Below, one piece after another: positions 17,432 through 26,414 of a stretch of 64,000 bases of DNA. Both the position numbers and the translations under genes were made by a program. How positions within the stretch are numbered: the first letter of the stretch is position 1; each line of letters starts with the position of its first letter. The stretch lies in the NCBI RefSeq assembly GCF_025211055.1, contig NZ_JAOARO010000018.1, positions 1-64,000 on the forward strand, read 5' to 3'. The DNA is from Vallitalea sp. GTDB taxonomy: Bacteria; Bacillota; Clostridia; Lachnospirales; Vallitaleaceae. Under the pieces are notes generated by a model. The model was not told the origin of the DNA, searched no databases, and saw only the letters and a list, made by a program, of their open reading frames with translations.

Positions 17432-19429
17432 ATGAAAAGTATAAAGTCAAATCTTATTCTAGTATTCAGCATCATTTTTATTATTGCAGTAGGATCTCTT
17501 GGAATAATTTCCTATATCCTATCATCAAATTCATTGATTAACAGTAAAAAAGAAGATTTAGAATTAATTGCAGTTCAATCAGCTAAAACTATTGAAAGTA
17601 GAATTACTGGACAAATTATCAATCTTGAAACTGTTGCAAATAATGATATTATTTCCAACCCAGATCATTCAATGAAAGATAAATTAACTGTCCTGAAAGT
17701 TGAAGTTTCAAGAAGTGATCATCTTAAAATGTATATTGTAGATAAAACTGGAAACGGTTATTCAACTAATGGAGATAATATTAATTTATCCGATAAAGAG
17801 TATATCAAAAAGTCTCTAAAAGGTGAATCATGTATATCAGATATTTTAATTTGTGAAGTGGGTTCTAATTCTTTAGTTATAGCTTATGCCACTCCAATAA
17901 AGTATAATAATGAAATTACAGGCAGTTTAGTAGCTATTCGTGATGGGAACAGTCTAAGTAAATTAGTAAGTGACATTACACTAGGAGAATCGGGGTATAC
18001 GTTTGTAGTAAATTCTGAAGGTATTATTGTAGGACATAAAAATATTGAATTGGTTACTAATAGAACAAATTTATATCAAGAATCTCTTAACAATAAAAAC
18101 CATTATCAATTATCAGAAATTACGAAGAAAATGATGAACAAAGAAATTGGCAGCAGTAAATACTATTACTATGGCGACCATAAAATAATGGGATATGCCC
18201 CTATCAATAATTCAGACTGGAGTATTTCAGTTACTGCATTAGATTCTGAAATGTTGTCTGGTTTATCTTCTTTGAAAGTTACCTTATTAATTATTTCCAC
18301 AATCATTCTTGCTATTATAACTTTATTAATATTAAGAACAGGACATATGATAGCTACACCAATAATAAAAGCCTCTGAACATGCTGAATTAATAGCCAAA
18401 GGGATTTTAACAAAAGATGTTCCACAACAGTTTTTAAACAGAAAAGATGAAATCGGATTACTCGGGAAATCTTTTAAAAATATTAATGAAAACCTAAAAC
18501 TTCTAGTAATTAATATAATAGATACTTCTCAACAGGTAACATCATCGTCAGAAGAATTGACAGCAACTTCACAACAAGCTGCTATAACTTCCCAAGAGAT
18601 GGCTGAAACTATTGAAGAAATTGCAAACGGTGCCTCATCACAAGCACAAGAAACTGAAGATGGTACCACTAAATTATCAGAATTAAATAACCTTATAGAA
18701 CAGAACCTCAAAACGATTGATAAGTCATACAATATATCTAATCAAGTTATTGACTTAACAAAAGAAGGTTTGGAAACTATACATACTTTAACGGAAAAAG
18801 CGAATAATAGTGGTAAGGGAGCTAAAGAAGTCTATGATGGGATAATAAAAACTAGTGAGAGTGTAGCCAACATCAGTGAAGCAAGTCAAGTGATTTCATT
18901 GATAGCAGAACAGACTAATCTACTTGCCTTAAATGCTGCAATTGAAGCAGCAAGAGCTGGGGAAGCAGGTAAGGGATTTGCCGTTGTCGCAGATGAGATA
19001 AGAAATCTGGCAGAACAATCAGCTAATTCAACCAAAGTTATTGATGATGCCGTAAATGAATTACAAAAAAACTCGGAAGTATCAGTAAAAATTATAAATC
19101 AAGTTGTTGATATTATAAAAGATCAAGTAGAATACATAAAGTTTGCGGAAAATAAGTATAATGAAATTTCTGATTCAGTAAAATTAAATGGAGAAACAAC
19201 AAATGAACTAAAAGATATGAGTAAGGATATAGATGCAAAAAAAGATGAACTACTTGGCATTGTTCAAAATCTAGCTGCTATAGCTGAGGAAAATGCAGCA
19301 GGTACTCAACAAGCATCAGCCTCTACAGAGGAACAAACATCAGCTATTGAAGAAATAGCTAATGCTAGTGAATCATTAGCTAATATGGCAACTGATCTAC
19401 AAAACGTTATAAGTAAGTTTAAGCTATAA
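17432..19429 (+). CDS. methyl-accepting chemotaxis protein
   Basis: A 665-residue receptor starting at an ATG with GGAGGTG upstream. Membrane segment ~8-30, an extracellular dCache-type double-PAS ligand domain ~35-280, second membrane segment ~290-312, HAMP ~313-365, and a long cytoplasmic signalling coiled coil containing the highly conserved hairpin tip ([21 protein letters not shown]). Q/E-rich patches such as [12 protein letters not shown] and [11 protein letters not shown] fit methylation sites. The ligand is unknown; Cache receptors often bind amino or organic acids. No che genes are adjacent. A strong bidirectional hairpin follows. Confidence 0.92.
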   Translation: MKSIKSNLILVFSIIFIIAVGSLGIISYILSSNSLINSKKEDLELIAVQSAKTIESRITGQIINLETVANNDIISNPDHSMKDKLTVLKVEVSRSDHLKMYIVDKTGNGYSTNGDNINLSDKEYIKKSLKGESCISDILICEVGSNSLVIAYATPIKYNNEITGSLVAIRDGNSLSKLVSDITLGESGYTFVVNSEGIIVGHKNIELVTNRTNLYQESLNNKNHYQLSEITKKMMNKEIGSSKYYYYGDHKIMGYAPINNSDWSISVTALDSEMLSGLSSLKVTLLIISTIILAIITLLILRTGHMIATPIIKASEHAELIAKGILTKDVPQQFLNRKDEIGLLGKSFKNINENLKLLVINIIDTSQQVTSSSEELTATSQQAAITSQEMAETIEEIANGASSQAQETEDGTTKLSELNNLIEQNLKTIDKSYNISNQVIDLTKEGLETIHTLTEKANNSGKGAKEVYDGIIKTSESVANISEASQVISLIAEQTNLLALNAAIEAARAGEAGKGFAVVADEIRNLAEQSANSTKVIDDAVNELQKNSEVSVKIINQVVDIIKDQVEYIKFAENKYNEISDSVKLNGETTNELKDMSKDIDAKKDELLGIVQNLAAIAEENAAGTQQASASTEEQTSAIEEIANASESLANMATDLQNVISKFKL

Positions 19430-19445
19430 ACTATTTTCTAATTAT

Positions 19446-19482
19446 AAAGGTGGTTATTTATTTTACTTAACCACCTTTATTT
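19446..19482. terminator. bidirectional terminator
   Basis: AAAGGTGGTTA pairs with TAACCACCTTT, flanked by T-rich sequence on the plus strand and A-rich sequence on the other side. It separates the convergent chemoreceptor and MerR genes. Confidence 0.85.
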
Positions 19483-19495
19483 TAATGAGTATTAT

Positions 19496-20317
19496 TTATA
19501 AATGTACTACAGGAACTTGAATCTCAGTAAGATAATCATGTGTATTATTTGATTTATATTCATTGATTATTACTCGTTCAATGCTGTCTCCACTAATTTT
19601 ATAACTATTGATTTTAAGATATTCATGTATCATTTTATAGTATTTTGGTGATTCTTTGTGGTCACAACCTCTATAATATATACTTGCATATTTCCCATAT
19701 TTTAGAGTTGCTATCATATCACTCTCCACATCTTCTTCAAGAAGAATAAAAACAGAATTATAGTTTCCATAATTATGATTATTAACATTATCCATACTAA
19801 GAGTAACCCCTACTCGTCCAATTACAATAGGTAATCTTTTCTTAGTTAAGTTTTCTAATTTTCGTAATGAAAGTTCTAGTTCAAGATTAGAATTGATTTC
19901 TTCTTTTAAACTAATTATTTTTCGTTCTGGAATATCTTTAATATGAACAATACCTATATTATTTATCGTTTTTACCTGATTAATTTCCTGGATTTGATTA
20001 TTTAGTCTTTTAGTTATCTTTTCTAGAACTTTTATTTTTTCAGTAACAATATCTTTTTCTTTATGTAGCATTTCTAAGTAATAGTCAATATCTCTGATTT
20101 CCAAGTAATTCTTTATATCTTTTAAAGGTACTCCTAAGTATTTCAAATATTTTATTGTATTCAATTGCTCAAATTGTTCATGTGAATAATACCTGTATCC
20201 ACTATCTTTGTTAACTTCAATAGGTTTGAATAGACCTATTTCATCATAGTATCTTAAGGCTTTTATTGATATGTTATGTAGTTTTGCCATTTCTCCAATT
20301 GAAAATTTTGTATTCAT
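19496..20317 (-). CDS. MerR-family regulator with GyrI-like effector domain
   Basis: A 273-residue protein. Residues 1-70 are a MerR winged helix (KFSIGEMAKLHNISIKALRYYDEIGL), ~75-115 the dimerisation coiled coil and ~120-270 a GyrI/BmrR-type effector-binding domain, so it probably senses small hydrophobic or cationic molecules as BmrR and BltR do. It is preceded on the same strand by the methyltransferase gene (62-base gap) and may be the last gene of the hyp-containing operon or an independent unit. GGTGATATT lies before the ATG. No drug exporter is adjacent. Confidence 0.88.
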   Translation of the reverse strand: MNTKFSIGEMAKLHNISIKALRYYDEIGLFKPIEVNKDSGYRYYSHEQFEQLNTIKYLKYLGVPLKDIKNYLEIRDIDYYLEMLHKEKDIVTEKIKVLEKITKRLNNQIQEINQVKTINNIGIVHIKDIPERKIISLKEEINSNLELELSLRKLENLTKKRLPIVIGRVGVTLSMDNVNNHNYGNYNSVFILLEEDVESDMIATLKYGKYASIYYRGCDHKESPKYYKMIHEYLKINSYKISGDSIERVIINEYKSNNTHDYLTEIQVPVVHL

Positions 20318-20379
20318 AATATCACCAAAATTACTATTTTTATTTCTATATTAATATCTTATACTTTTTACAACCTTAA

Positions 20380-20970
20380 TTATCTAATTCCTATTACTAC
20401 AAACATATCCTTATTATCGACTTGCTCCACTACTTCCAAACCCGATTCTGAAAAATATTCTTTTAAAATTTTCATATTAGGTAGATTATCTTTTTTAACC
20501 GTATTATCAACTCTTTTATGAAGATTGTTAATAGCTTTTCTACTTTGAGAATGGCAGATAGTAAGTTTTCCTCCTTTCTTTAATTTCTTTGAAAGCTTTT
20601 CTACTGCTTCTTCTTTGCAGTGAAAATGAGGAAACATGGAATAACAGATGATATAATCATAGTATGCTTCTTCACCTTTGTTTTTTAGTATATCATTGCA
20701 TTCAAAGAATACATTTTCGTAACTATTTTTCTTCTTAGCTACTTCTATCATACTTTCAGCCATATCAATAGCTTTGATTTTACCTGAACTAGTAACTCTT
20801 TTGTACAAACTTGGAATCAAAACCCCTGTTCCAGTACCCACATCCAGAATTCTGCTTCCAGCTTGTATATCTACCAAGTCCAGAATGTATTCTACTTTCT
20901 TCATATCATGGTTGCACATTTCATCCCACGAGTCTGCTACGCTATTAAAAAAATCTTTTTTTAATTTCAT
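20380..20970 (-). CDS. class I SAM-dependent methyltransferase
   Basis: A 196-residue protein. ILDVGTGTGVLIPSL (about 40-54) is the SAM-binding glycine loop, IKAIDMAESM the acidic loop and YDYIICYSMFPHF the post-II strand, matching Methyltransf_11/25-type enzymes. The substrate is not evident. It follows hypA by 51 bases on the same strand and could be co-transcribed with the hypB / Fe-S flavoprotein / hypA genes. GGAGAG lies before the ATG. Confidence 0.85.
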   Translation of the reverse strand: MKLKKDFFNSVADSWDEMCNHDMKKVEYILDLVDIQAGSRILDVGTGTGVLIPSLYKRVTSSGKIKAIDMAESMIEVAKKKNSYENVFFECNDILKNKGEEAYYDYIICYSMFPHFHCKEEAVEKLSKKLKKGGKLTICHSQSRKAINNLHKRVDNTVKKDNLPNMKILKEYFSESGLEVVEQVDNKDMFVVIGIR

Positions 20971-21021
20971 ATAAACTCTCCTACAGTATTTTTTGTTAGA
21001 TCACTATTCTCGCATGAGATT

Positions 21022-21363
21022 CTAACAAGCGACAATCTCCTTAATCATAAATTCTTTTCCGCTTAACAACTCCCAGTCTTTTAGCCCACAATGAGGACAT
21101 TTTCCTTTATTTTCTAAGAGATTGAAAACCTTATTGCAGTTTTTGCAAAGAGCGTTACCTGGTATAATCTCAATTTTCAATTTGGTATCCTGTAATAAGG
21201 TACCGTCAACTGCGGCAGGATAACATTCCTTGATATATCTTGGAATCATTGAAGATAATTCTCCAATCTGCAAAACTAATGAATCTATTTTAGTCAATTT
21301 ATTTTCCTGGGCAATATTTTGTACCGTTTTGACAACTTCAATTACAACTCCTAATTCATGCAA
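21022..21363 (-). CDS. hypA: HypA nickel metallochaperone
   Basis: Starting at the TTG at 21363 (AGGTGA upstream) gives a 113-residue protein beginning Met-His-Glu-Leu-Gly. The His at position 2 is the nickel ligand of HypA, and the length matches the family; a GTG three codons upstream would bury this His. Two CxxC motifs (CKNC and CPHC) form the structural zinc site. HypA delivers Ni2+ with HypB to the [NiFe]-hydrogenase large subunit, or in some organisms to urease. The gene follows a large Fe-S flavoprotein gene that separates it from hypB, and no hydrogenase genes lie in the window. Confidence 0.92.
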   Translation of the reverse strand: MHELGVVIEVVKTVQNIAQENKLTKIDSLVLQIGELSSMIPRYIKECYPAAVDGTLLQDTKLKIEIIPGNALCKNCNKVFNLLENKGKCPHCGLKDWELLSGKEFMIKEIVAC

Positions 21364-21391
21364 TTTACTCACCTAACCTTATTTGCTACTT

Positions 21392-24070
21392 TTAACCTTT
21401 AAAAACTTTTGTTACCTTTTTAACTGCGATTCTACCTTTACGTTTAATCATATTTTTGACAACTATTGGTTTAAGTTTTTCTAACTCTACACTCTCTTTA
21501 TCATATTTTCTTACAAGTGAGATGGCATCGAATTTACATTTAGTTGTACATCCGCCGCAACCTAGACACATGAATTCATCTACAGTAGTAGCACCACAAC
21601 CAAGACAACGTTCTGTTTCCTTTTTGATCTGCTCTTCTGTAAATGTAGTACGTAAATCTTTGAATGTTTTCTTTGATTCCTTACCATCTACATGTAGTGG
21701 TCTTTGTCTAGGCATACGATCATATCCATCAAGTGTTAGATTCTCTTTATCAAGTGCATGAAAATCTCTTCTGTCACGACCAAGAACCAAGCTCTGTCCT
21801 GGTTGAACATAACGATGTATTGATATTGCTCCTTGTTTGCCCAAAGCAATAGCGTCAATAGCAAACTTAGGCCCAGTCATAGCATCTCCACCAGCGAATA
21901 TATCTGGTTCTCCTGTCTGCAAAGTAAATGAATCTACTTTTATTGTATTATTTCTATTTAATTCTATTTTACTACTTTCTAATATATCTCCCCAATCCAT
22001 ACTTTGACCTACTGATATTAATACATGATTTGTTTTAACTACTTTGGTTTCATTTTCATCATAAGTAGGATTGAATCTTCCATTTTCGTCAAAAACCGAA
22101 AGACATTTTTTAAATTCTATTCCTACAACACGTCCATCTTCCTCTATAATTCGTTTTGGTCCCCAAGAGTTATTGATTGTTATATCCTCTGATAATGCTT
22201 CTTCTATTTCTTCTGGTAGAGCTGGCATTTCTTTTTGATTTTCAAGACAGAACATCTCAACTTTTGGTGAACCAACTCTTGTAGCAGTTCTTGCTACATC
22301 AATAGCAACATTTCCGCCACCTATAACAACTACATTTCCATCAAGTTTCATATCATTACCCAAATTTACCTCTCTCAAGAAATCAACACCTGTTATAACT
22401 CCTTCTGAATCTTCTCCTTCTAATCCAAGTTTTCTACCTGCTTGTGCACCAATAGCTAGATAGAACGCCTCATAGCCCTGAGTTCTCAGTTCTTTCAAAC
22501 TGATATCTTTTCCCACTTCAACACCTGTCTTGAACTGAACTCCTAATTGCTTTAAAATATCTATTTCTGCATTAATTACATCTTTTTCAAGTCTGAAAGC
22601 TGGTATTCCAAGTGTCAACATACCACCAAGAACTTTTTGTTTCTCGAATACAGTTACTTTATAACCATCTAGAGCTAGGTAATAAGCACATGAAAGACCT
22701 GAAGGTCCAGCACCTATAATAGCAATTTTATTCCCATATTCATGGCATAATTCTGGTACATATCTGTTTTCTTCTGTTAAATCTTGTTCAGCAATGAATT
22801 TTTTAATCTCATCTATAGCAACTGGGTCATCAATATCTCCTCTTGTACATGCTGATTCACATTTCCTGGGACAGACACGACCACATACTGCTGGAAATGG
22901 ATTCTCATGCTTAATAAGTTCAAGAGCTTCTTTGTACCTACCTTGAGATGCTAATTTGATATAACCCTGAACAGAGATATGGGCTGGACATTCTGTTTTA
23001 CAAGGGCTAGTACCTGTATCAACAACATTTTTTCTATTTATACGATAATCTGGATTCCATTTATCTGGTCCCCACTCAGTATTATGTGGAAAATCCTTTC
23101 TCTTCTCTTCTTGGATTGGAGTCTTTGCACATATTTTCTGTCCTAATTTTAATGCATTTACTGGACACACCTCTACACATTCACCACAGCCAACACACTT
23201 TTCTGGATCAACATGTGAGACATAATTGGAACGTACCATATCAGGGTTCACATACATTTCTGCTATTCTCATTGAAAAACACGAACAACCACAGCAGTTA
23301 CAAATAGCATGAGTTTTTCCAGAACCATCTAGATTGGGTATACTATGTACTAATCCATTTTCCTCTGCTTTTTTAATGATTTCAAATGCTTCTTCTCTTG
23401 TAATCTCACGTCCTCTGCCAGTTCGAATATAGTATTCTGCAGCATGACCCATCTGAATACACATATCTTCTTTTAGATGGCCACAGCCTTCTCCCATAAC
23501 CTCTCTTGTTGTACGACAGGCACAATCTGAAACAGAAAATATAGTGTTATCATTAAGATATTTAGATACTTCTTCATAAGATGCTTTTCTAGTCTCCCCA
23601 TCTATTGCACTTTCAATAGGAATTACACGCATAGGACCTGTTCCTGGTGAAAAAACGCCTACTCCCATTGGACCTTTTCTTTTTCCGTATTCATCAAAGG
23701 CTATGGCTATCTGTGGATATTTTTTTACATTCTCTCTGTTATTAACCATCATTTCCATATGACCTGGAACCCAAACTTCATGCCAATATTTATCAACACC
23801 GTCAATCTTATTAACAAAAGCCACTCCTGCAACTGCTATTTCCCATAATAGCTTTGCTGTTTTTTCTACAGATTTACCACACTTGGGAGCAATTTCTTCT
23901 GCACTCTGTGGTTTTCTTAGTTCAAGACAAAGTGCTACTTCTGCCATTTCTTCTGTTACAACAGGTTCTAAAATCTTATATTCTGGATATTCAGGTTTTA
24001 TTTCCATCTTAGAACCTTTTTTTGTTCTGCTTATCTTATTAGCAAGATCCAATACCTTTTCGTTAACCAT
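21392..24070 (-). CDS. multi-[4Fe-4S] FAD/NAD(P)-dependent oxidoreductase (GltD-like core)
   Basis: An 892-residue cytoplasmic enzyme; the ATG at 24070 follows GGAGGGAA. Residues ~1-290 are an N-terminal domain with many Cys (CACRTT, CNCCGCSC). Next come a ferredoxin motif (CVGCGECVEVCP, ~295), a GltD/dihydropyrimidine dehydrogenase-type Fe-S domain (CKTECPAH ... CGRVCPRKCESAC), an FAD site (GAGPSGLSCAYYL, ~450), an NAD(P) site (VVVIGGGNVAID, ~580) and a C-terminal Fe-S domain (CLGCGGCTTKC). It should move electrons between NAD(P)H and an iron-sulfur partner. Lying between hypB and hypA, it may be an electron donor or redox partner of a nickel enzyme; that is inference. Confidence 0.85.
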   Translation of the reverse strand: MVNEKVLDLANKISRTKKGSKMEIKPEYPEYKILEPVVTEEMAEVALCLELRKPQSAEEIAPKCGKSVEKTAKLLWEIAVAGVAFVNKIDGVDKYWHEVWVPGHMEMMVNNRENVKKYPQIAIAFDEYGKRKGPMGVGVFSPGTGPMRVIPIESAIDGETRKASYEEVSKYLNDNTIFSVSDCACRTTREVMGEGCGHLKEDMCIQMGHAAEYYIRTGRGREITREEAFEIIKKAEENGLVHSIPNLDGSGKTHAICNCCGCSCFSMRIAEMYVNPDMVRSNYVSHVDPEKCVGCGECVEVCPVNALKLGQKICAKTPIQEEKRKDFPHNTEWGPDKWNPDYRINRKNVVDTGTSPCKTECPAHISVQGYIKLASQGRYKEALELIKHENPFPAVCGRVCPRKCESACTRGDIDDPVAIDEIKKFIAEQDLTEENRYVPELCHEYGNKIAIIGAGPSGLSCAYYLALDGYKVTVFEKQKVLGGMLTLGIPAFRLEKDVINAEIDILKQLGVQFKTGVEVGKDISLKELRTQGYEAFYLAIGAQAGRKLGLEGEDSEGVITGVDFLREVNLGNDMKLDGNVVVIGGGNVAIDVARTATRVGSPKVEMFCLENQKEMPALPEEIEEALSEDITINNSWGPKRIIEEDGRVVGIEFKKCLSVFDENGRFNPTYDENETKVVKTNHVLISVGQSMDWGDILESSKIELNRNNTIKVDSFTLQTGEPDIFAGGDAMTGPKFAIDAIALGKQGAISIHRYVQPGQSLVLGRDRRDFHALDKENLTLDGYDRMPRQRPLHVDGKESKKTFKDLRTTFTEEQIKKETERCLGCGATTVDEFMCLGCGGCTTKCKFDAISLVRKYDKESVELEKLKPIVVKNMIKRKGRIAVKKVTKVFKG

Positions 24071-24104
24071 GCCTATTCCCTCCAAATTTTATTATAATAT
24101 GATA

Positions 24105-24773
24105 CTATTGATTCCATTCTTTCACTTCAGTACGTATCCAATCAGCCCATTCATCAATCCCTTCCCCTGTCCTAGCGGATATTGGAATTATTTTGATATT
24201 TGGATTCAATTTTATAGCACGATTTTTTACAGCTTCTAAGTCAAAATCAAAATATTCAATGACATCCATTTTGTTTATTAGTAAAACATCCACTATTTTA
24301 AACATTAAAGGGTATTTAAGAGGTTTATCATCTCCCTCTGGTACGCTGAGAATCATGGCATTTTTTGATGAACCTGTGTCAAATTCAGCTGGACAGACTA
24401 GATTTCCAACATTTTCTAGAATAGCGAAATCAATTCCTTCTGTTCCAAGACCAACCAATCCTTGTTTTGTCATATCGGCATCAAGATGACACATACCTCC
24501 TGTGTGAAGTTGAATCACTTTTGCTCCTGTCTGAGAAATTGTGTTAGCATCAACATCTGAATCAATATCAGCTTCCATTACCCCGATATTCATTTCATCT
24601 TTCAAAGCGTTAATTGTTTTTGTAAGAGTTGTTGTCTTACCTGAACCTGGTGATGACATTAGATTCAATAAAAAAGTTTTCTCTTTTTTCAATTCTTCTC
24701 TAAGCAAGTCTGCTTGGCGATTATTATCCTCAAATACACTCTGCTTGATTTCTAGAACCTTGTATGTATCCAT
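24105..24773 (-). CDS. hypB: HypB nickel-insertion GTPase
   Basis: A 222-residue protein with P-loop SSPGSGKTT (Lys46), and the conserved metal site in the G domain: Cys95-His96 in GGMCHLD and Cys127 in NLVCPAEFD. NKMD is the guanine-specificity motif. HypB hydrolyses GTP while handing Ni2+ over with HypA. The N-terminal CxxCGC motif and His-rich stretch found in many HypB proteins are missing, so it is a short, non-storage form. AAGGAGAT precedes the ATG. It is the first gene of hypB / oxidoreductase / hypA, with a short palindrome about 85-105 bases upstream. Confidence 0.93.
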   Translation of the reverse strand: MDTYKVLEIKQSVFEDNNRQADLLREELKKEKTFLLNLMSSPGSGKTTTLTKTINALKDEMNIGVMEADIDSDVDANTISQTGAKVIQLHTGGMCHLDADMTKQGLVGLGTEGIDFAILENVGNLVCPAEFDTGSSKNAMILSVPEGDDKPLKYPLMFKIVDVLLINKMDVIEYFDFDLEAVKNRAIKLNPNIKIIPISARTGEGIDEWADWIRTEVKEWNQ

Positions 24774-25160
24774 TTTTATCCATCTCCTTATCTTATAGAT
24801 TTTAATTGTTAGTATTATGTCTCATAAATTTGTTAGTTTGGAATGTTTTTGACACATATTAGGTGCTTTGACCTAATGCTAAAAAATAGAAAGTAATTAA
24901 TTTACTTTTATAAATTTAATCCATTAAGATTGTTATTATTTTATCACTCTCAGTATATTTGAAAATGATATTATTGTCAAAAAAGCAAAAACCTTATAAA
25001 ATCAAGCTTTTATGACTTTCTATTTCAAGTTTGATTTACACACAAACGATACCTCTAATCCTATATATAATGCTGATTAGAGAGAATAATATATGAACAA
25101 ATGTAAACTATACTTGAAAGTAAAAAAGTTGCTAAATTGATTAAAATCATCTAACAACTC
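24774..25160. other. 387-base intergenic region upstream of hypB
   Basis: No gene seen. It contains the palindrome ATTAGGT-GCTTTG-ACCTAAT at 24858-24877 and AT-rich DNA. It also carries the promoter of the hypB operon, although I find no clear consensus -35/-10 pair. Confidence 0.5.
24858..24877. promoter_or_regulatory. palindrome ATTAGGT-N6-ACCTAAT upstream of hypB
   Basis: A perfect 7+7 bp inverted repeat with a 6-base centre, about 85 bases upstream of the hypB start. It is a candidate operator for a dimeric regulator; the adjacent MerR protein or an unseen nickel/redox regulator are possibilities. Confidence 0.45.
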
Positions 25161-26414
25161 CTAAAAATATCTGTTGAGTATATAGTTTGAGAACTTAATA
25201 CAGTTATTTATTGATACTGTACTCATAATTTCACCAGCTATATATATGTTATTTTTACCTTGTATTTCTTCTATTTTATCATAGAATCCTTTTTGCAGAG
25301 TACGGGTATCTACGTATGGACACTGATGCCAACTCTTAAATTGATAAAGTCTCGGATTAAGAAATCCCAATTTCAATAAATCACTTTTAATAATCTTTAA
25401 TGATGCTTCTTTGGATCTTTTAGGTGAATTATAAGCATAAACCATTACCAGTTCTTCCCCATCACTTGAATCCCATCTAGAATTCCATATAATAACATGT
25501 CCTCTATTTTCTATAGATAGATTTTCTAGTACAAAACCACTTTTTTTTGGGATCTTTTCAACTATAAAAGCATAAACATTAAAATCTTGGTATTTTATGG
25601 AACTAAAGTAATGATTCATTTGGTAATTTGTATCACAAAGATTAGAAAATTGATTGAGTAAAGCAGTAATAATAACCCTATCATATTCTAATTGTTCAAA
25701 ATTAGTATGAACACATACTTTTCCGTTATCAGTCTTAGTGATTTCTTTAACATTCTGTGTCAACCTGATATCTTTTATCTTATGCTTCAAGGAATTTATG
25801 AATGTTGAAACTCCTTTCTCCCATGTATAGAATTCAGGAAGTTCCATAAAAGACATTAATGTATCATAATCCAATATCCTAAGGACATAAAGTGCAGGTA
25901 TAACATTAATATCTCCTAAACCATAGCTTGTAAAATAATTGACGTATACTGTCTTTAAAACCCTAAAATCATTCATATCACACCACTTTGAAAAAGGAAT
26001 CATTAGAGAATCTTCTATGCTGTGAATATTCACTCTTTTTAAAGATTTGTATTCATTAAGAATATGTGGGAATCTGTCTAGTTCTTCAACAAAATCATCT
26101 AAATCTTCTTTTGGAATCTGCATGATTCTATTACCACTTGCATCATAATTGACCCTTGATAATTTGGGTCCATCATTTTTGATATTATAAGTCTTCATTA
26201 ATTCCTTAAGACTATTTTGAGAAGGCAGTCCAAAAAGAGCACCTAGCTCATAAGACTTTCCTTTATACCATATTGTATGTAATTTACCTCCTACCCTATT
26301 ATCTTTTTCAAAAACAGTAACCTTTCCGTATCCCTTTTCTTGTAGACCTTCCGCTATTACAAGCCCTGAAATACCCCCACCGATTACAGCGACCTTACAA
26401 TTAGTTTTCTTCAT
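25161..26414 (-). CDS. FAD-dependent amine-oxidase/protoporphyrinogen-oxidase-like protein
   Basis: A 417-residue flavoprotein. The N-terminus carries the dinucleotide-binding motif GGGISGLVIAEGL followed by VTVFEKDNRVGGKLHT, the signature of the amine oxidase/PPO/phytoene desaturase superfamily. The C-terminal IYIAGE segment is the second FAD contact. The substrate is not evident. The ATG at 26414 (GGGGTGAT upstream) lies 14 bases inside the preceding transposase-like gene, so the two are translationally coupled, which is unusual for an IS-derived gene. It ends 390 bases before hypB. Confidence 0.8.
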   Translation of the reverse strand: MKKTNCKVAVIGGGISGLVIAEGLQEKGYGKVTVFEKDNRVGGKLHTIWYKGKSYELGALFGLPSQNSLKELMKTYNIKNDGPKLSRVNYDASGNRIMQIPKEDLDDFVEELDRFPHILNEYKSLKRVNIHSIEDSLMIPFSKWCDMNDFRVLKTVYVNYFTSYGLGDINVIPALYVLRILDYDTLMSFMELPEFYTWEKGVSTFINSLKHKIKDIRLTQNVKEITKTDNGKVCVHTNFEQLEYDRVIITALLNQFSNLCDTNYQMNHYFSSIKYQDFNVYAFIVEKIPKKSGFVLENLSIENRGHVIIWNSRWDSSDGEELVMVYAYNSPKRSKEASLKIIKSDLLKLGFLNPRLYQFKSWHQCPYVDTRTLQKGFYDKIEEIQGKNNIYIAGEIMSTVSINNCIKFSNYILNRYF

